The position numbers and the translations under genes are program-made. The notes under the pieces are model-generated. The model did no database searches, was not told the DNA's origin, and was given only the letters and a program-made list of their open reading frames with translations. From Sciurus carolinensis (taxonomy: Eukaryota; Chordata; Mammalia; Rodentia; Sciuridae), in assembly GCF_902686445.1 (NCBI RefSeq), contig NC_062226.1, positions 13,178,001-13,242,000 on the forward strand: DNA of 64,000 nucleotides. Reading direction: 5' to 3'. Within the stretch, counting starts at the first letter, position 1, and each line of letters starts with the position of its first letter. Positions 10,768-21,729 of this stretch are shown piece after piece.

Positions 10768-12139
10768 GTCCAGAGAGGGGACCAGGACAGCACCTTCAGC
10801 TTTAGAATCAGGGCCGTGCTGGAGAGGCCGAGCCTCCATTCCAGGAGAGTCAGGGCCCATGCCCCTCCTGCCTGCCCTCTGTCCAAGTCTTCCTCTTCCT
10901 CTCCGACACCAGACACCTCGCTGCCTGACCGGCATCCAGGAGACCAGCAGCAGCTTGGGGTCAGGGCAGGGGGAGGGCTCTTGGGTTAGGGTGGAGGCGG
11001 CCCCAGTTTCTGGGCTTACCCCGCCCACCGGGTGCCCCTAGCAGAACTGGAGGACAGCAAGTTGGGGCTGTGGGTTTCTGGAACGGCACTGGATGGGGAG
11101 ATGGAGATTTGAGGAATCTGGAAATTTGCCTGACTCTGGCTTGATCCCCGTGCGGCCCCCAGCACTGGACCCTCCGTGGGACAGCATCCAGCAGCTCTGT
11201 GCCAGGCCTCAAGTGCACAGCTCTGGACGTAGGCAGGCCCCTCTCCCACCCCAGACTCTGCCCCCAACCTTCCCAGGGATCTCGTGCCTCGGAATCCATC
11301 CTCGGATCGTTGGTTGTCTCCCAATCCAGGCTGGGAGCCCTTCCAGGCCAAGAGCCCTCTTTCCTTTACCCTCCTCCCTCTTCCCTTCCCCTCCCTTCCT
11401 CCTGGCACTAAGCTAATTCTCAGGACTGAGCTCCTCTTTCGTGCACCTCTGACCCCGACACAGAGGCTGGCACCTGGGGGTCACTCGGGGTGCACCAGCC
11501 GGCCACCTGACTGCCTAAAAAAGCTGGGTGTGCAGCCAGTCCTGGCCAAGCTCCCCGGGGATTGCAGCTCAGAACGTGGCAAAGGCCCTCTCCCTGGAAG
11601 GAGCTGGGCTGCCGCGCGGGGGGAAGGGAGTGTGGCCTTGACTCCGTGCCAGGCAGCCAGGCCTGGCTGGAGTAGGGGCGTCCAGAGGAAAAGGAGACTG
11701 AGGACCCAGGAGGACCCGATCCCCTCGAAGGCTGATCTGAGCTGGAAGGAGGCCGCCCCTCCTCACCGGGCCTTCTCCCCAGGGAGCCTCAAACCTGCTC
11801 GCTTGGTCCCTCGCCACACGCCTGCCCCTGCCTCCCTCTGTTGCCCGGAGATAGCCACAGTGTGCTCAGCATCCTGCTGACCCGGCAGCAGCGGGGCCAA
11901 GTGAGCCGCCCGGAGAGCTGGGGTACCTTGGTCCCTGGGCTCCCCGCCTGCAGAAACTGCCTTGGAGGAACCACTCTGGGTGGCTTACGAACCCCTTCCC
12001 TGGACCCTGGACCCTGGGCCGGCCTGTCCCAGGCAACTTTTCCCCAACCCTCTGCCCAGGGCTGCCAGTGGCCTGGAAGACCGGGCAGGGGCAGCTCCCT
12101 GGTGGCCGCCTGGGGGCCCCTGTCCACGGGGAGCACTGT
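10768..12139. other. GC-rich sequence, no gene recognised
   Basis: Long open frames (up to 198 codons at 11284-11880) overlap frames on the other strand and show no domain or conserved-looking composition. A pyrimidine-rich patch lies at 11358-11405. No repeat family is clear. Confidence 0.45.
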
Positions 12140-12700
12140 CAGCTTGAGTCCTGGCCTTTAATTACCGGGTGCATCCCTGTCGCCTGCTCCTTCTCTGTTT
12201 ATCTGCAGGATTTCACTAATTGAATCTGCCACGGCAGCGTGCCGCCCCGGGGACCGCCAGCGAGGCGGGCAGAGGCGGACACACAGGGGCTGCAAACTTC
12301 CTCCCTCGCCTTCCCGGCCGAGAGTGGAGCACGGCAGCCCAGGAGCTCCCCTTGCCCTGCACCCTGCCCCTGGCTGCCCAGCCCCGGGGCACCCTTGGGC
12401 GCTGTGCCCCGTGACCCAGGGCAGCCTTGCCCACCCAGAATCCCCGGCCCAGACAGTGCCAGCCGCCGGGCCACCTCCCCCTCCCATCCACTCAGACTCC
12501 TGAAGCGGAGGAAAGTGCCTGAGCAGCCAGGCGAGGTCCCCAACTCCGCCAGTGAGCCGGCCAGCCTCACCTACCGTAGGCGCCGTCTTGGTCCAGGAGG
12601 GAGTCGGGCTCCATGGCGCGGGCCCCCAGCCCCCGGGCCCCCTGGTTTATGAACCGGGGCTGTCTCCATGGGCGTGCGGGCTTCTCCTTTTGTATTCCAT
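12140..12700. promoter_or_regulatory. GC-rich, CpG-enriched candidate regulatory segment
   Basis: About 31 CpGs counted in 12181-12660. It is flanked on the left by homeodomain-like AT-rich words (tttaattacc at 12158, actaattgaa at 12215). No exon recognised. It might be a promoter-proximal or enhancer element; this is inference. Confidence 0.35.
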
Positions 12701-12856
12701 CTGGCGGCTTCTCCAACTAGATGACTGGGTATTCCTGCGAGCAGGCCCCTTTCCAGCCCTCGCCTTCATACAGTACATTTAAAGTAGCAGTAACCTCTTT
12801 TTCCTCCCCCCGCAGCCTGGCTGGAAACATTAGAAGGGACCGAGGCGGCGAGATGT

Positions 12857-12865
12857 CTAAAATAG
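12857..12865 (+). promoter_or_regulatory. MEF2-type site
   Basis: CTAAAATAG is a perfect match to the MEF2 consensus YTAWWWWTAR. It sits just downstream of the CpG-enriched segment, about 160 bases from a ccatctgg E-box-like word at 12698. Single short motifs arise by chance, so function is unproven. Confidence 0.35.
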
Positions 12866-13159
12866 GAAGACGCCGGGGACGGTTGGCCTGGCTGCCCGCG
12901 ACGCTGGCTGCGGGGATCTGGCCCGGCTGTACAGATGGAAAAGCTAAGAGGTGAGGCAGAGACAGGGCTTAACATCTGGAAGCCGGCTCTGGGGCCCCGA
13001 GGGCCTGTGGGAAGAGGGGGAGGCTGACCCACTCGTGGGAGGGGGTGGGGGTCCACTCTGCTCACCACCCAGGACCCAAACCCCAGGGGCTTCTCCCAGG
13101 CCCTGCTGGAACCTCCCACTCAAATCTGTTCTCAGACATTTCCTGCAGTGTGGGGGATG
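12866..13159. other. Unassigned sequence
   Basis: Nothing recognised beyond continuing high GC. Confidence 0.35.
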
Positions 13160-13480
13160 CAGTAATTGACTCATCCATCCATTCAGTTAGTCACTAAATA
13201 TTTTTTGAGCATCCAGTCCTCGCCAGACACCGTGCTGGGTCTGCAGCGGGGAGCGAGGCACAGCGTCTGGCCCCTTGCGGGGTAAACAGGTACAGGTGAA
13301 CAGGTCATTGCGCCCTGGCGTGTGGGGGCAGGTGCCATGGGGACAGAGCGGGGGCCTCACCTGGCTGGGGTGTGAGCTGCAAGGCTTCCTGGAGGAATGG
13401 GCACCTAAGTGGGGACCTCAAGGACAGGTAGCAGCCAGCCAGGGAAGGACAGAGGAGCAATCACCTGCATGGGGTTCCGA
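13160..13480 (-). mobile_element. L2 LINE 3' region, antisense
   Basis: atccattcagttagtcacta, aatattttttgagcatccag, cagacaccgtgctgggtctg and ggcttcctggaggaatgggc occur in antisense L2 order. Confidence 0.75.
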
Positions 13481-13784
13481 AGAGTAGTGGAGCTGCGTGC
13501 CCCAGGTAAGTTCCAGGTGGTTGGAGCAGAGGGGACAGGGGCGGAGAGAGAGGGGCTGAGGTGTGAGGCTGGGCAGGGCCCAGGGGGGTGGTCTTGGTCC
13601 ACGGAGTGGCAGGTCACCTGTTGTCCTTGGAAAGGCCCCTGCTCGCCATGTGAAAGAGGTGAGTACAGGGCAGAGCTGGACTAGGGAGGCTGTGGCCTTG
13701 ACAAGAACAGCCATGAAGCACTGGGTAGGGTTTGTGAAGCACCCACCAGAGGCGGCCCGGGTTGGAGTGGTCGCCCACGTCGCC
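13481..13784. other. Unassigned sequence, possibly continuing L2
   Basis: Purine-rich and L2-like in texture (gaagcactgggtagggtttg), but no firm match. Confidence 0.3.
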
Positions 13785-13950
13785 TCGTGTGAGCCTCACA
13801 ATGGTCCCTTCTCATAGACCTGGTCATTGAACAGACAAGGACAAAGCAGGTTAGAGAGCTGAATGGACTTGTCCAGGGCCACAGCTACTGAGTGACTTCA
13901 GGGCAGAAAGGTCCCAGTCTTGGTGCTGGGGGTGGGGGAGGTCAAAGATG
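13785..13950 (-). mobile_element. MIR SINE, antisense
   Basis: gtgagcctcacaatggtccc, then gacaaggacaaagcaggtta, cttgtccagggccacagcta and ctgagtgacttcagggcaga mirror MIR. Confidence 0.75.
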
Positions 13951-14034
13951 CTGCAGTTCATGGCCGTCTCCCTGTCGCCCAGGCACGCTCAGAATACAGG
14001 CCGGGCCCCCTCCTGCAGGGGAGGGAGAGCTCTG

Positions 14035-14215
14035 CCGGAGCCCAGTCAGGGAAGGCTGCCTGGGCGAGGAGGCCTTGACCGGGCAGAGAGAGAACAGGAT
14101 CGGATGGGCTGAGCAGGGAGGGAAGGCATTTAGGCCGAGGGGACAGCAGGGGAAAGGCACGGAGGCCAGAAGGGGGACGGTAAGTGGTTGGGAGAAAGTC
14201 AGGGCTGAAGAGCAG
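14035..14215 (-). mobile_element. L2 LINE fragment, antisense
   Basis: gggaaggctgcctgggcgag, later cagcaggggaaaggcacgga and ggccagaagggggacggtaa match the antisense L2 blocks. Confidence 0.5.
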
Positions 14216-14939
14216 GCAGGGAGCACCTGGGGGTGTGGGCTTGTTCCGGGGGGCAACGAGCTGCCCACTGTCCAGAAGACCTCTGTTCAGAGAATGACCT
14301 CCTTTGCCATATACGCCCGGGTCTTCCTGCAAGTGGCCCTCTCTCAGCCTCCGTCTGCACTGCACACAGGCAGGAGGGACCGCTCTGTTCCCACAGCATT
14401 GCTGGACACCAGGAGCCAAGCGTCAGTGACCTGCTTTTGGGTGACATGGCTCTGGGGTGGGTGGGGGGACGTCACAGGAGGGAGGAGGAGACAGAGAGAT
14501 GGGCAGGAGGCTGGCCAGGTGACATGGAGGGGAGTCTACACAGGGTCCCTCTCAGCTACCCATGGCCGCCCCGTGGCCTCCAGAGGGCCAGTGGCTGCTG
14601 ACGTGGCTCGCCTAACCACACAGAGGCTCCTCCTGTCCCCCAACCCTCCTCCCCCACCTTGGATGACATGGATTCTCACTCCCAACCTCCTGCTCCCTTA
14701 ATTACAGGGAGGCCAGGCCCGACCCAGGCTGGCTGCAGGCTCCGGGCTCCCTGGTCCTCCTAATCAGTGGGTGTGCGGACAGGCCGTATGGGCGGGAGGC
14801 AGCCTAGGAGAGGGGACTCTGCCCTGGGGACCACCTGACCAATGGATGGGTCAGGCCCAGCGTGCCCCAGTTCTCCAGGGCCCTGGGAACCAATTTCATA
14901 TAGGAACATGGAGAACTTTCTAGAAGAGTAGCTGAGAGG
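14216..14939. other. Unassigned sequence
   Basis: No repeat or exon recognised; ccttaattacagggaggcca at 14696 is a lone homeodomain-like word. Confidence 0.35.
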
Positions 14940-15175
14940 AGGGGGCTGAAGCGCTGGGCTTACATCTCAGCTCTGCCACCAAGGTCGGTGACACTGGGCG
15001 TTAGTTACTAAAGCCTTGTGAGTCTTACTCTCAGAATGGGGCCGCTCACAGCCCTAAGCTCAGAGGGTTCTTGTGCAGATTAAAGGGGATCATGAGCCTC
15101 AAAGGGCTTTGTGCGAGTCTGACTGGGCGTGTCCTAAGCACTCAGTAATGCTCATCCTTATATAAGCTTTTATAA
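14940..15175 (+). mobile_element. MIR SINE, nearly full length
   Basis: ttacatctcagctctgccac, the core block gtcttactctcagaatgggg, agattaaaggggatcatgag and a 3' end cctaagcactcagtaatgct. Confidence 0.8.
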
Positions 15176-15179
15176 TCAC

Positions 15180-15325
15180 AAGCTTTCTTCCCTTGCCACA
15201 GCCTGGTGAGGCAGGGCTGGAGGTGGGGAGAATATGGGCCCATTTTACAGACAAGGACGCTGAGGCTTCAAAAGAAGCGACTTGTCTTAACCGACTCCGG
15301 ATAAGGCTCAGGCTGCATCCTTCCC
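15180..15325 (-). mobile_element. MIR SINE, antisense
   Basis: ggcccattttacagacaagg, acgctgaggcttcaaaagaa and gcgacttgtcttaaccgact mirror MIR. It lies tail to tail with the copy just upstream. Confidence 0.75.
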
Positions 15326-15349
15326 TCAGCTATGCCCCCAGTACCTGCT

Positions 15350-15490
15350 GAGAACAGGAAGTGGGTCTTGAGGAAGGAAGACCTGGGCCTACATCCTGGC
15401 TGTGCGGCCAAGTCGTGGTGTGACCCAGAGTGAGGCTCTACCCTCCCTGGGCGCCACCTTCCTCACCGTCAAGGAATAGTTGGATTAACC
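15350..15490 (+). mobile_element. MIR fragment
   Basis: gacctgggcctacatcctgg, then gtggtgtgacccagagtgag and ccaccttcctcaccgtcaag. Confidence 0.6.
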
Positions 15491-15519
15491 TGACCCCTCT
15501 CCACCCATTTCCCTCTTTT

Positions 15520-16130
15520 TGTGAATCAGTTGTGTTTAGATATGCAAACAGAGCTCCTCCGCTCCGGGATTCATTTACAATAAATGTATATTGCACATCA
15601 GGCCCCAGGTTCCATTTCCCGCCAGGGGGGCGAACTACGTCAGCACAGTCAGACTCTTCTCCTTCCGTTTAGTGGCTACACAACTTTCCACCCTTTGGCT
15701 GTGTCCCTCCTGGTGGACACCTAGATTGCTGCCCTTTGTTGGTCACAATAAGCAATGTTGCAATGAATTATTATTATTATTATTTTGGTACCGGGTATTG
15801 AACCCAGGGCTGCACATCTTCAATCCTTTTTATTTTTTATTTGGAAACAGGGTCTTGCTAAGTTGCTGAAGCTGGCCTCAAACTCTCGATCCTCCTGCCT
15901 CAGCCTCCCGAGACACCGGGATTACAGTGTGCACCACCACACCTAGCTGCCATGAATATCTTGACTGTACCCTGTGCACACCTGTCTAATGATCTCCAAG
16001 TGGTAAAACCGTCAATACAGAGTTGCTGGGTTGGAAAGCACCTGCTTTGGTACATTCCCAGCGTGACTGCAAAAGGCATTCAGACCCCATCTGGATCTTA
16101 TGTTCATTCCACCAACAGTTACAGGTGCTG
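15520..16130 (-). mobile_element. L1 (old L1M type) 3' sequence, antisense, split by a SINE
   Basis: tttccaccctttggctgtgt, acctagattgctgccctttg, agagttgctgggttggaaag and ccaccaacagttacaggtgc are the familiar antisense L1 3' UTR phrases. A B1-dID SINE interrupts it at 15770-15947. Confidence 0.65.
15770..15947 (-). mobile_element. B1-dID SINE, antisense
   Basis: The reverse complement of the ID half (ggtattgaacccagggctgc) is followed by the B1 half (gagacaccgggattacagtg, caccaccacacctagc); the tail shows as (TTA)n at the left. The flanks tgcaatgaat (15760-15769) and tgccatgaat (15948-15957) are a target-site duplication with one mismatch. Confidence 0.9.
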
Positions 16131-16480
16131 ATTTTATGCCCAGTCCTCTCCTAGCATCTGGGATGGACAGTGTCTCTTCTTGCATGGCTTTATATTCTAT
16201 TTGGAGAAAGAGGAGGGCTATTTAGAAAATTAACTCTGGGCCCAGAGGAATAAATTCTGAGTACTAACTTGACCAGCAAGGTGGCTCCAGGGAGCCAGTC
16301 TCGGGGGGGGGCGGGGCCCCTGCAAGGGCTACGGGAGTGAGCCTGGCAGGCAGGAGGCCAGAGTGGCTGGGGCTGGGTGCTTGGGTGGAAGAGTGGCCCA
16401 AGAGGAGAGGGAAAGGTCACGGGGCTGCTCCGTGGAGAGCCTGTGGGCCAGGGAGTGTGGGGGCCATTTTGGGTTGAAAC
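16131..16480 (-). mobile_element. L2 LINE fragment, antisense
   Basis: ttgcatggctttatattcta followed by aaattaactctgggcccaga and a G/A-rich body follow antisense L2. A run of nine Gs lies at 16303-16311. Confidence 0.45.
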
Positions 16481-17124
16481 AGGGTAATGACCTGAGGGGC
16501 TCCCTGGCTGCTGTGTGGGAAGTGGACTCGGGGAGACCAGGTAGGGCCCTGCTCTAACCCACTGATGTCAAGGTGCAGGGACCTCCAGCCGGAACTGGGG
16601 GCGGAAACGGAGAAAAGCGCACAGGTTCTGGACCCGCTTGCGGAGCTCCGGTGCAGCTAAACCATCCGAGTGGAAGCAGGGAAGGAAATGTGCCGGGAAG
16701 GCTGGGAGGCGCTGGACGGAGCCGCGGGCTGGTCTTTGGAGCCGAGGCTGCAGCAGCAGAGCTCAGGGCGGCAGGAAGGACGGGGTCTTGATCCAAGAGC
16801 CAAAGCGCCCCAGCACAGCTGGACGTGTGCTCCCACGCACACCCCATCCAGCAGCAGTGGCCTGGCACCCCAGCTAATTAAATGAGCTAAGTGGTCACCA
16901 GTGGCCGCTGGCCCGAGTCTGGCTGAGCGAAGGACACCGGTGGGAGGGGATGAGGGGACAGGCGCCCCGTGGTGGGCATGTGGGAGGCAGGCACCTGCTG
17001 GCTGGCTTGCTCACCGTCTGCCTGCTGGGAAGGACACAGCCAGCCAAGTCCTGGGCTGGGCCCAGGACACATGCGAGAGGAATCAAAACCCAGAGATCTA
17101 AAAGCTAGAAGAGGGTAAAGCAGG
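16481..17124. other. Unassigned GC-rich sequence
   Basis: No repeat or exon recognised. cagctaattaaatgagctaa at 16871 is a single homeodomain-like word. Confidence 0.35.
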
Positions 17125-17260
17125 GGCGTGAAGGGGGAGCCATCAGCTCATCGAGTCGAGAAAGCTTTTGCAAAGGAGGGACCGGCTGAGCTGGACTGTG
17201 AGGGATGAAGAGGAGTCTCCGCAGCTGCAGCAGGACAGGCGTGTGCCCCTATTGCGTGGG
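17125..17260 (-). mobile_element. L2 fragment, antisense (weak)
   Basis: gcttttgcaaaggagggacc and gctggactgtgagggatgaa resemble antisense L2. Confidence 0.35.
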
Positions 17261-17589
17261 TCCCACAGCCTGGGCTGCATGTGCTTTCAAGTTATTTTCT
17301 GCTCTGGGTTCTGATTTTCTGTAGCCAGCCTCCTGTCCAAGGCCAAACGGAGCCTCCGAGGAGCCCACAGCCTCCGGCTGCTCCCCACCTGCTGAGCTGG
17401 GGTGGAACTGATGTGACCGGCACCCAGCATGTCGCTGCGCTCAGGCCGTCACAGGTGTGCTCCAGCCTGGCTCCTGCTCCTGCCTCCTGGTGAGCCGCCA
17501 GGGGCTTGCGTGGGCTGCCGCCTCCCTGCGCTCTCCACCTCCTCTCTTATTATCATTACTCTCTACCTCTCCTAGCCTGGCTCTAAGAA
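17261..17589. other. Unassigned sequence
   Basis: Nothing recognised. Confidence 0.35.
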
Positions 17590-17750
17590 CGGGGTTTCTC
17601 CCAGAGAGGACATGCTCAGCCATGAGGACCTGCCTGGGTCCAAATCCCAGCTCCCAATCACCTGCTGGGCCCATGATTCCCCTCATTGGTGCCTTGGATT
17701 CCTCATCTGTAACGGGAAGGCTGAGAGGAGAACGGGGTCACCAAGACAGG
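17590..17750 (+). mobile_element. MIR SINE
   Basis: ggacctgcctgggtccaaat, then tgccttggattcctcatctg and taacgggaaggctgag. Confidence 0.7.
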
Positions 17751-17889
17751 TAGGATGTACGCTAGGACCGGGGCCAGAGGAGGTGCCCAGTGCTCTGAAT
17801 CCAGCCTGCGTGGGCTGCCCTCTCCCACTTCATCACCTCCTCCCGCCCTCCCTCCAGCCACATGCCTCCTGGGTTTCTTTCCCTTTTCC

Positions 17890-18075
17890 CCTTAGGTACT
17901 GGGGATTGAACCCAGGGCTGCTCTACCACTGAGCCACACCACAGCCCTTTTTATTTTTTATTTTGAGACAGGGGCTCACACTCACTATTTTGCCCAGTCT
18001 GACCTTAAGCTTGCAATCCTCCGGCCTCAGCCTCCTGAGTTGCTGGGACTGAAGGCCTGCCCCACCCCGCCCTGG
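17890..18075 (-). mobile_element. B1-dID SINE, antisense
   Basis: tactggggattgaacccagg, tctaccactgagccacacca, tttattttttattttgagac and ctcagcctcctgagttgctg: ID half then B1 half in reverse complement. Confidence 0.9.
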
Positions 18076-18269
18076 TTCCTCCTTGTTTTCTTTTGAACTG
18101 CCCAAGGCCAGCACGCGCACCCCAGGATTTCCCTATTTCCTCTGCTTGGAGCGAGGCCTCCAAGCAGAGGGAGAGCGGGCCTCAGGTCTCATGCAGCCTC
18201 CTCCAGAGCCCCCTCCCCTGCCCCTGCCTACTTTCCTTCCTGGAACTCAGGCCGCCTGAAGTGTAGCTC

Positions 18270-18350
18270 CACATTTATCTGAATATCCCCTGGCAGCCCT
18301 GGCTGAGTCCCCAGCACCTACCTCAGGGGACCCCCAATAAAGGCTTAAGG
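18270..18350 (+). mobile_element. L2/MIR-like 3' end (weak)
   Basis: ccccagcacctacctcaggg followed by aataaaggctt resembles an L2 3' end in sense. Confidence 0.35.
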
Positions 18351-18519
18351 GGGGAAATGCTCACGGGGCGACTGTTAGCAGTAATCGTCCCCCACCCCCA
18401 GCCCGCACACCCTCCCAGGAGCCCTCTGAAGGCGGCAGGGCTCTCCGCGAAGACACGCCCCTCTGTCTCTCCCTGCATCCTAATGCTCCCGGCTGCACCA
18501 GATCGGCCCTTCTCATGAA

Positions 18520-18640
18520 GGGCTGGAAACCCAGGACCAGAGCGGGCAGGGAAGCCAGAGGGTCATGGAGGCTGTTTGCGGAGGGTTTGCGGAGCCCAGG
18601 TTCACAGCTGAGTGGCTGAGAAGGGGCGGAGCTGGGGTTG
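18520..18640 (-). mobile_element. MIR fragment, antisense (weak)
   Basis: gaaacccaggaccagagcgg and aggttcacagctgagtggct are antisense MIR-like. Confidence 0.4.
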
Positions 18641-19054
18641 GGACCTCACCACCCCAGTGGGCAACACCACCCAGTTGGGAGGGAGGCTGTGGGGATGGGG
18701 CTGGTGGGGAGGGACCGAGTGGAAAAGGGCCTGGGAGAGAGAGGCCAAGAAGAGAGGCCCTGCTTTACCTCCTGAGCCTCTCAGCCACTGGCCTCCTCCA
18801 ACCCCTGCATTTAGAAAGTCAGCTCTGCTTCCTTGGATCCTTCAAAGGCCTCAAAACCTAGGATTGGAACCTTCCAACAAGTTCTGAGCCACTCCCTGGT
18901 CCCAGCGCATGACACGAGGCAGGCCCTGTCAGCGACCCCAGGGAGGTAAGGAGGGGCCGGGGACAGCCAGCTCCTTCCGAAGACAGGGACCCACGTGCCC
19001 GCGGGGGTAGGGCCTGTGAGTTCCAGTCCTCTCAGGGAATCCCAATCAGAGTTG
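18641..19054. other. Unassigned sequence
   Basis: Nothing recognised. Confidence 0.35.
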
Positions 19055-19142
19055 TCCTGAGGAAACCTGAGAAGGAAGTGCAGATCCCCCTCACACGGGG
19101 AGGAAGCGGTAGGAGTCGGGCTCAAAATCTGGGCCGCCACAC
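19055..19142 (-). mobile_element. MIR fragment, antisense
   Basis: ctgaggaaacctgagaagga then cacacggggaggaagcggta and ctcaaaatctgggc mirror MIR. Confidence 0.45.
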
Positions 19143-20054
19143 ACCCCACTTCTGGGGCGCAATTAGAAACCTAATACCTGTGCGGTGCTCTCAGGAGGGC
19201 CCAGCAGCCACCCCCCGCCACCGCACGAGCTGATCCCAGGGCCAGCCCTCAACCACAAAGCCCCGTGGCCTCCCTGGCTGTGTGTTATCATTAAACAACC
19301 TCAGACCTTTCTGGAAAGAAGCAAGCTGGAAAAAAATGCCTGGAATTAGGGGATTTTTAGATTTTTAGGGCTGAGGGGAGGGGGAGGGGATGGTGGTCTG
19401 GGGTCCTCAAAGTTCCCCCAAATCATCAATTTCATGATGCACTGTAGGGCTTGACTTGAGATATCCCCGCTACAAGGTTCCATGATCCTACCTCATGTTC
19501 CCAGAAACCCTGGGGACACCAGTGTCCCCAGCCCCAGTACTCCTGCTGCAGGAGCCTGGTCAGGAGGCCGGGGCAGGGATGAGCCACAGGCTGGCCTGGA
19601 GGGAGGGGATCTTCAGCAGCAGGCAGGGCCAGCACTCTCTGTCCCCTTGTCAACCCCCAGAGCTTGGCCTTGGTCATCACCTGGGAGAACCCCTGGAGTC
19701 CAGGGTCCCAGGTTGGGAGCAGCTGGAGCTCTCACCAGGGCAGACCCACAGGCAGCAGTCTCTTCTGACATCCTTGACCCCACTCTGCTTGCTTACCTCC
19801 CAGGACGGGGAACTCCCTCCCCCCCAGGCAATCCTCCCCGAGACACTATGTGGTTGGGTCCTGGCTCCGCTCTCTGTGGTCAGGCAGTGTGATTCCGCCC
19901 CAGGGAAGCCCCCGTAATCATCAGACCCTGCCGACATGAGCTCAGCCCTCTGCATTTCACCTGACCTCCCTGTTCCCCGCGGTTTCTTGGCTAGTGTTCA
20001 GGTTGGCGAGTCAGGAAAAACCTCAAGAAGCCTGAAAATTGACACGGCAATGAC
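19143..20054. other. Unassigned sequence with a G-rich patch
   Basis: G runs of four and five separated by single As lie at 19375-19389, a quadruplex-like pattern. No repeat family or exon recognised; two overlapping + strand frames of 136 and 140 codons (19482-19917) have no familiar domain. Confidence 0.35.
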
Positions 20055-20160
20055 AGCAGCCCACGCGATTCAGCAAACTTTAGCCAGGGACCGTGCCAAG
20101 CGCTGGAGACCCAGAAATTAGTGAGCCAGAGAACCAGACCATAAGTATGTCCACTCAGAT
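20055..20160 (-). mobile_element. L2 LINE 3' end, antisense
   Basis: gcgattcagcaaactttagc, caagcgctggagacccagaa, attagtgagccagagaacca follow antisense L2. Confidence 0.6.
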
Positions 20161-20289
20161 TGGGGGTGGGGGACACCCACCGGGTGAGGGCAGGGCTTGC
20201 AACCATTGCTTAGAGGGCTGGACGGACTCAAGAAAGCAAAGGCCCCGCTCGTTAGACCACAGAGCTGGCCGAGCGGCTCAGGACAGAGG

Positions 20290-20620
20290 TCACACATCAG
20301 GAATTGGCCAGCTTTCTGGAAAGGATCAGAGAGTGGACATTTTAAGCTTCCCATCACTGTTGCCAGCACTCGAACACTGACGTCATCAGTGGAAAGCACC
20401 ACAGACAGCCGGCAAATGAATGAGCACGGCTGTGCACCAATAAGACTTCACTCGTTGACACTCAAATTGGAATTTCATATTTTCTTCTTGTGTCACAAAT
20501 AATATTCTTCTTTTGATATTTTTTCCCAACCATTTAAAACTGCAAAAAAACAATTCTTAGCCCACAGGTTGTACAAGAATAGGCAACAGACCGTAGCCCT
20601 GCCACTTCTGTGTGGGGATG
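20290..20620 (+). mobile_element. DNA-transposon-like relic
   Basis: ccagctttctggaaaggatc, gcacggctgtgcaccaataa, ttcttttgatattttttccc, accatttaaaactgcaaaaa and a terminal cagaccgtagccctgcc follow a common mammalian repeat that ends in 'ggccgtagtttgcc'. I cannot assign the family name with certainty (hAT type suspected). Confidence 0.45.
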
Positions 20621-21094
20621 CTGGAGACCATGCTCGAGCACTGGAATTCTCCAGCAAGGTGTTCAGGGTGACATGGTCAGAGACTGGCAGCAGGCGCCAT
20701 ACTTACAGCCCTGGATGATGAATCGCCACTAATTCTTCAACCTACCTTCCTTCTAACCTGTCTGCCAGTCATTGCTAGCCATTAAGAGGCTAGGAAAATG
20801 TGTGTTTCCATCAACTGCTTTCACATGCATAGGGAAAATTTCTTTTAAAATGTAATTACAGAAGAGTATCAGCTTATTATCAAAAGTAAAGTCAATGAAG
20901 ATATAAAGAGATGAATCGGGCGAAGTTTCTTTCAAATCCTACTCCCCACCTGGGGCGACCAAGGTCAGGGGGTGGGTGGATAAGTGTGAATCCAGGCTCT
21001 TTCTAATGCCCATGGACATGAACCTCATCCAGAGGCTTCATTATTTACACTGAACGCAGCTCATCCCGTAGGATTGTTTAATGACATGATTTAT
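20621..21094. other. Unassigned sequence
   Basis: No repeat or exon recognised; AT content rises relative to the flanks. Confidence 0.35.
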
Positions 21095-21420
21095 CACTTA
21101 GCAACTTAACCAGTATCTTCCTTTCTCAGCGCATAGATCCATCCTCTGATTTTTCGTGTGATCCATCAGGCCCTGGGCTGTGCCACATGCACCCAGGTGG
21201 CCCCAACTGTTGGGCATCCAGGTTGGGTCCTGTTTTATGTGATGACACACGATGCTGTCACCACCTGCCCCCAATCTGCACACATAGCTATCTTTGTACG
21301 CCAATGCTCGTCTTTGTATAGGAAAGATTCTCAGAAGCATAATTGCTGCATTAAAGGGCAGGACAACTTGAAAGAAATCAGGGTCCACGTGGCATTTGGG
21401 AGCAGTTTTCTTCATTGCTA
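21095..21420 (-). mobile_element. L1M-type LINE 3' region, antisense
   Basis: tgggcatccaggttgggtcc, tctttgtataggaaagattc, cagaagcataattgctgcat, taaagggcagg are antisense L1 3' UTR phrases. Confidence 0.6.
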
Positions 21421-21615
21421 GGAACAGGTATTGCAGATCCTCTGGGGCCTACCAGGCCCGTCAGAATCAGGAACCGTGGTGTCTCAGACTTTCCTGGATG
21501 ACTCCAGGGCTCAGGCATCTTCAGAGTGGACTGATCTGCCTCCGCCTGCAGATTCAGGCAGGATACCCACCCAGGCAGCAACTCCTGGGGACAGTCAGTG
21601 CCTTGTCCACTGATC
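21421..21615. other. Unassigned sequence
   Basis: Nothing recognised. Confidence 0.3.
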
Positions 21616-21700
21616 CATGCCTTCAGCAAGTCTTTATTGAGCACCGTTCTGACTTGAGTCCTCCGGCTACAGTGATGAGCCAATCACGCTCTTGCTGTTC
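21616..21700 (-). mobile_element. L2 3' end, antisense
   Basis: gccttcagcaagtctttatt then gagcaccgttctgactt; ends in ctacagtgatgagccaatca. Confidence 0.6.
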
Positions 21701-21729
21701 TGGTCTTTGCCATCTGGCCAGGGTGTGTT

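Noticed and set aside
13892..14701. The longest open frame in the window (269 codons)
   Set aside because: It crosses an antisense MIR and an antisense L2 fragment, has low-complexity GC-rich composition, and is opposed by open frames on the other strand.
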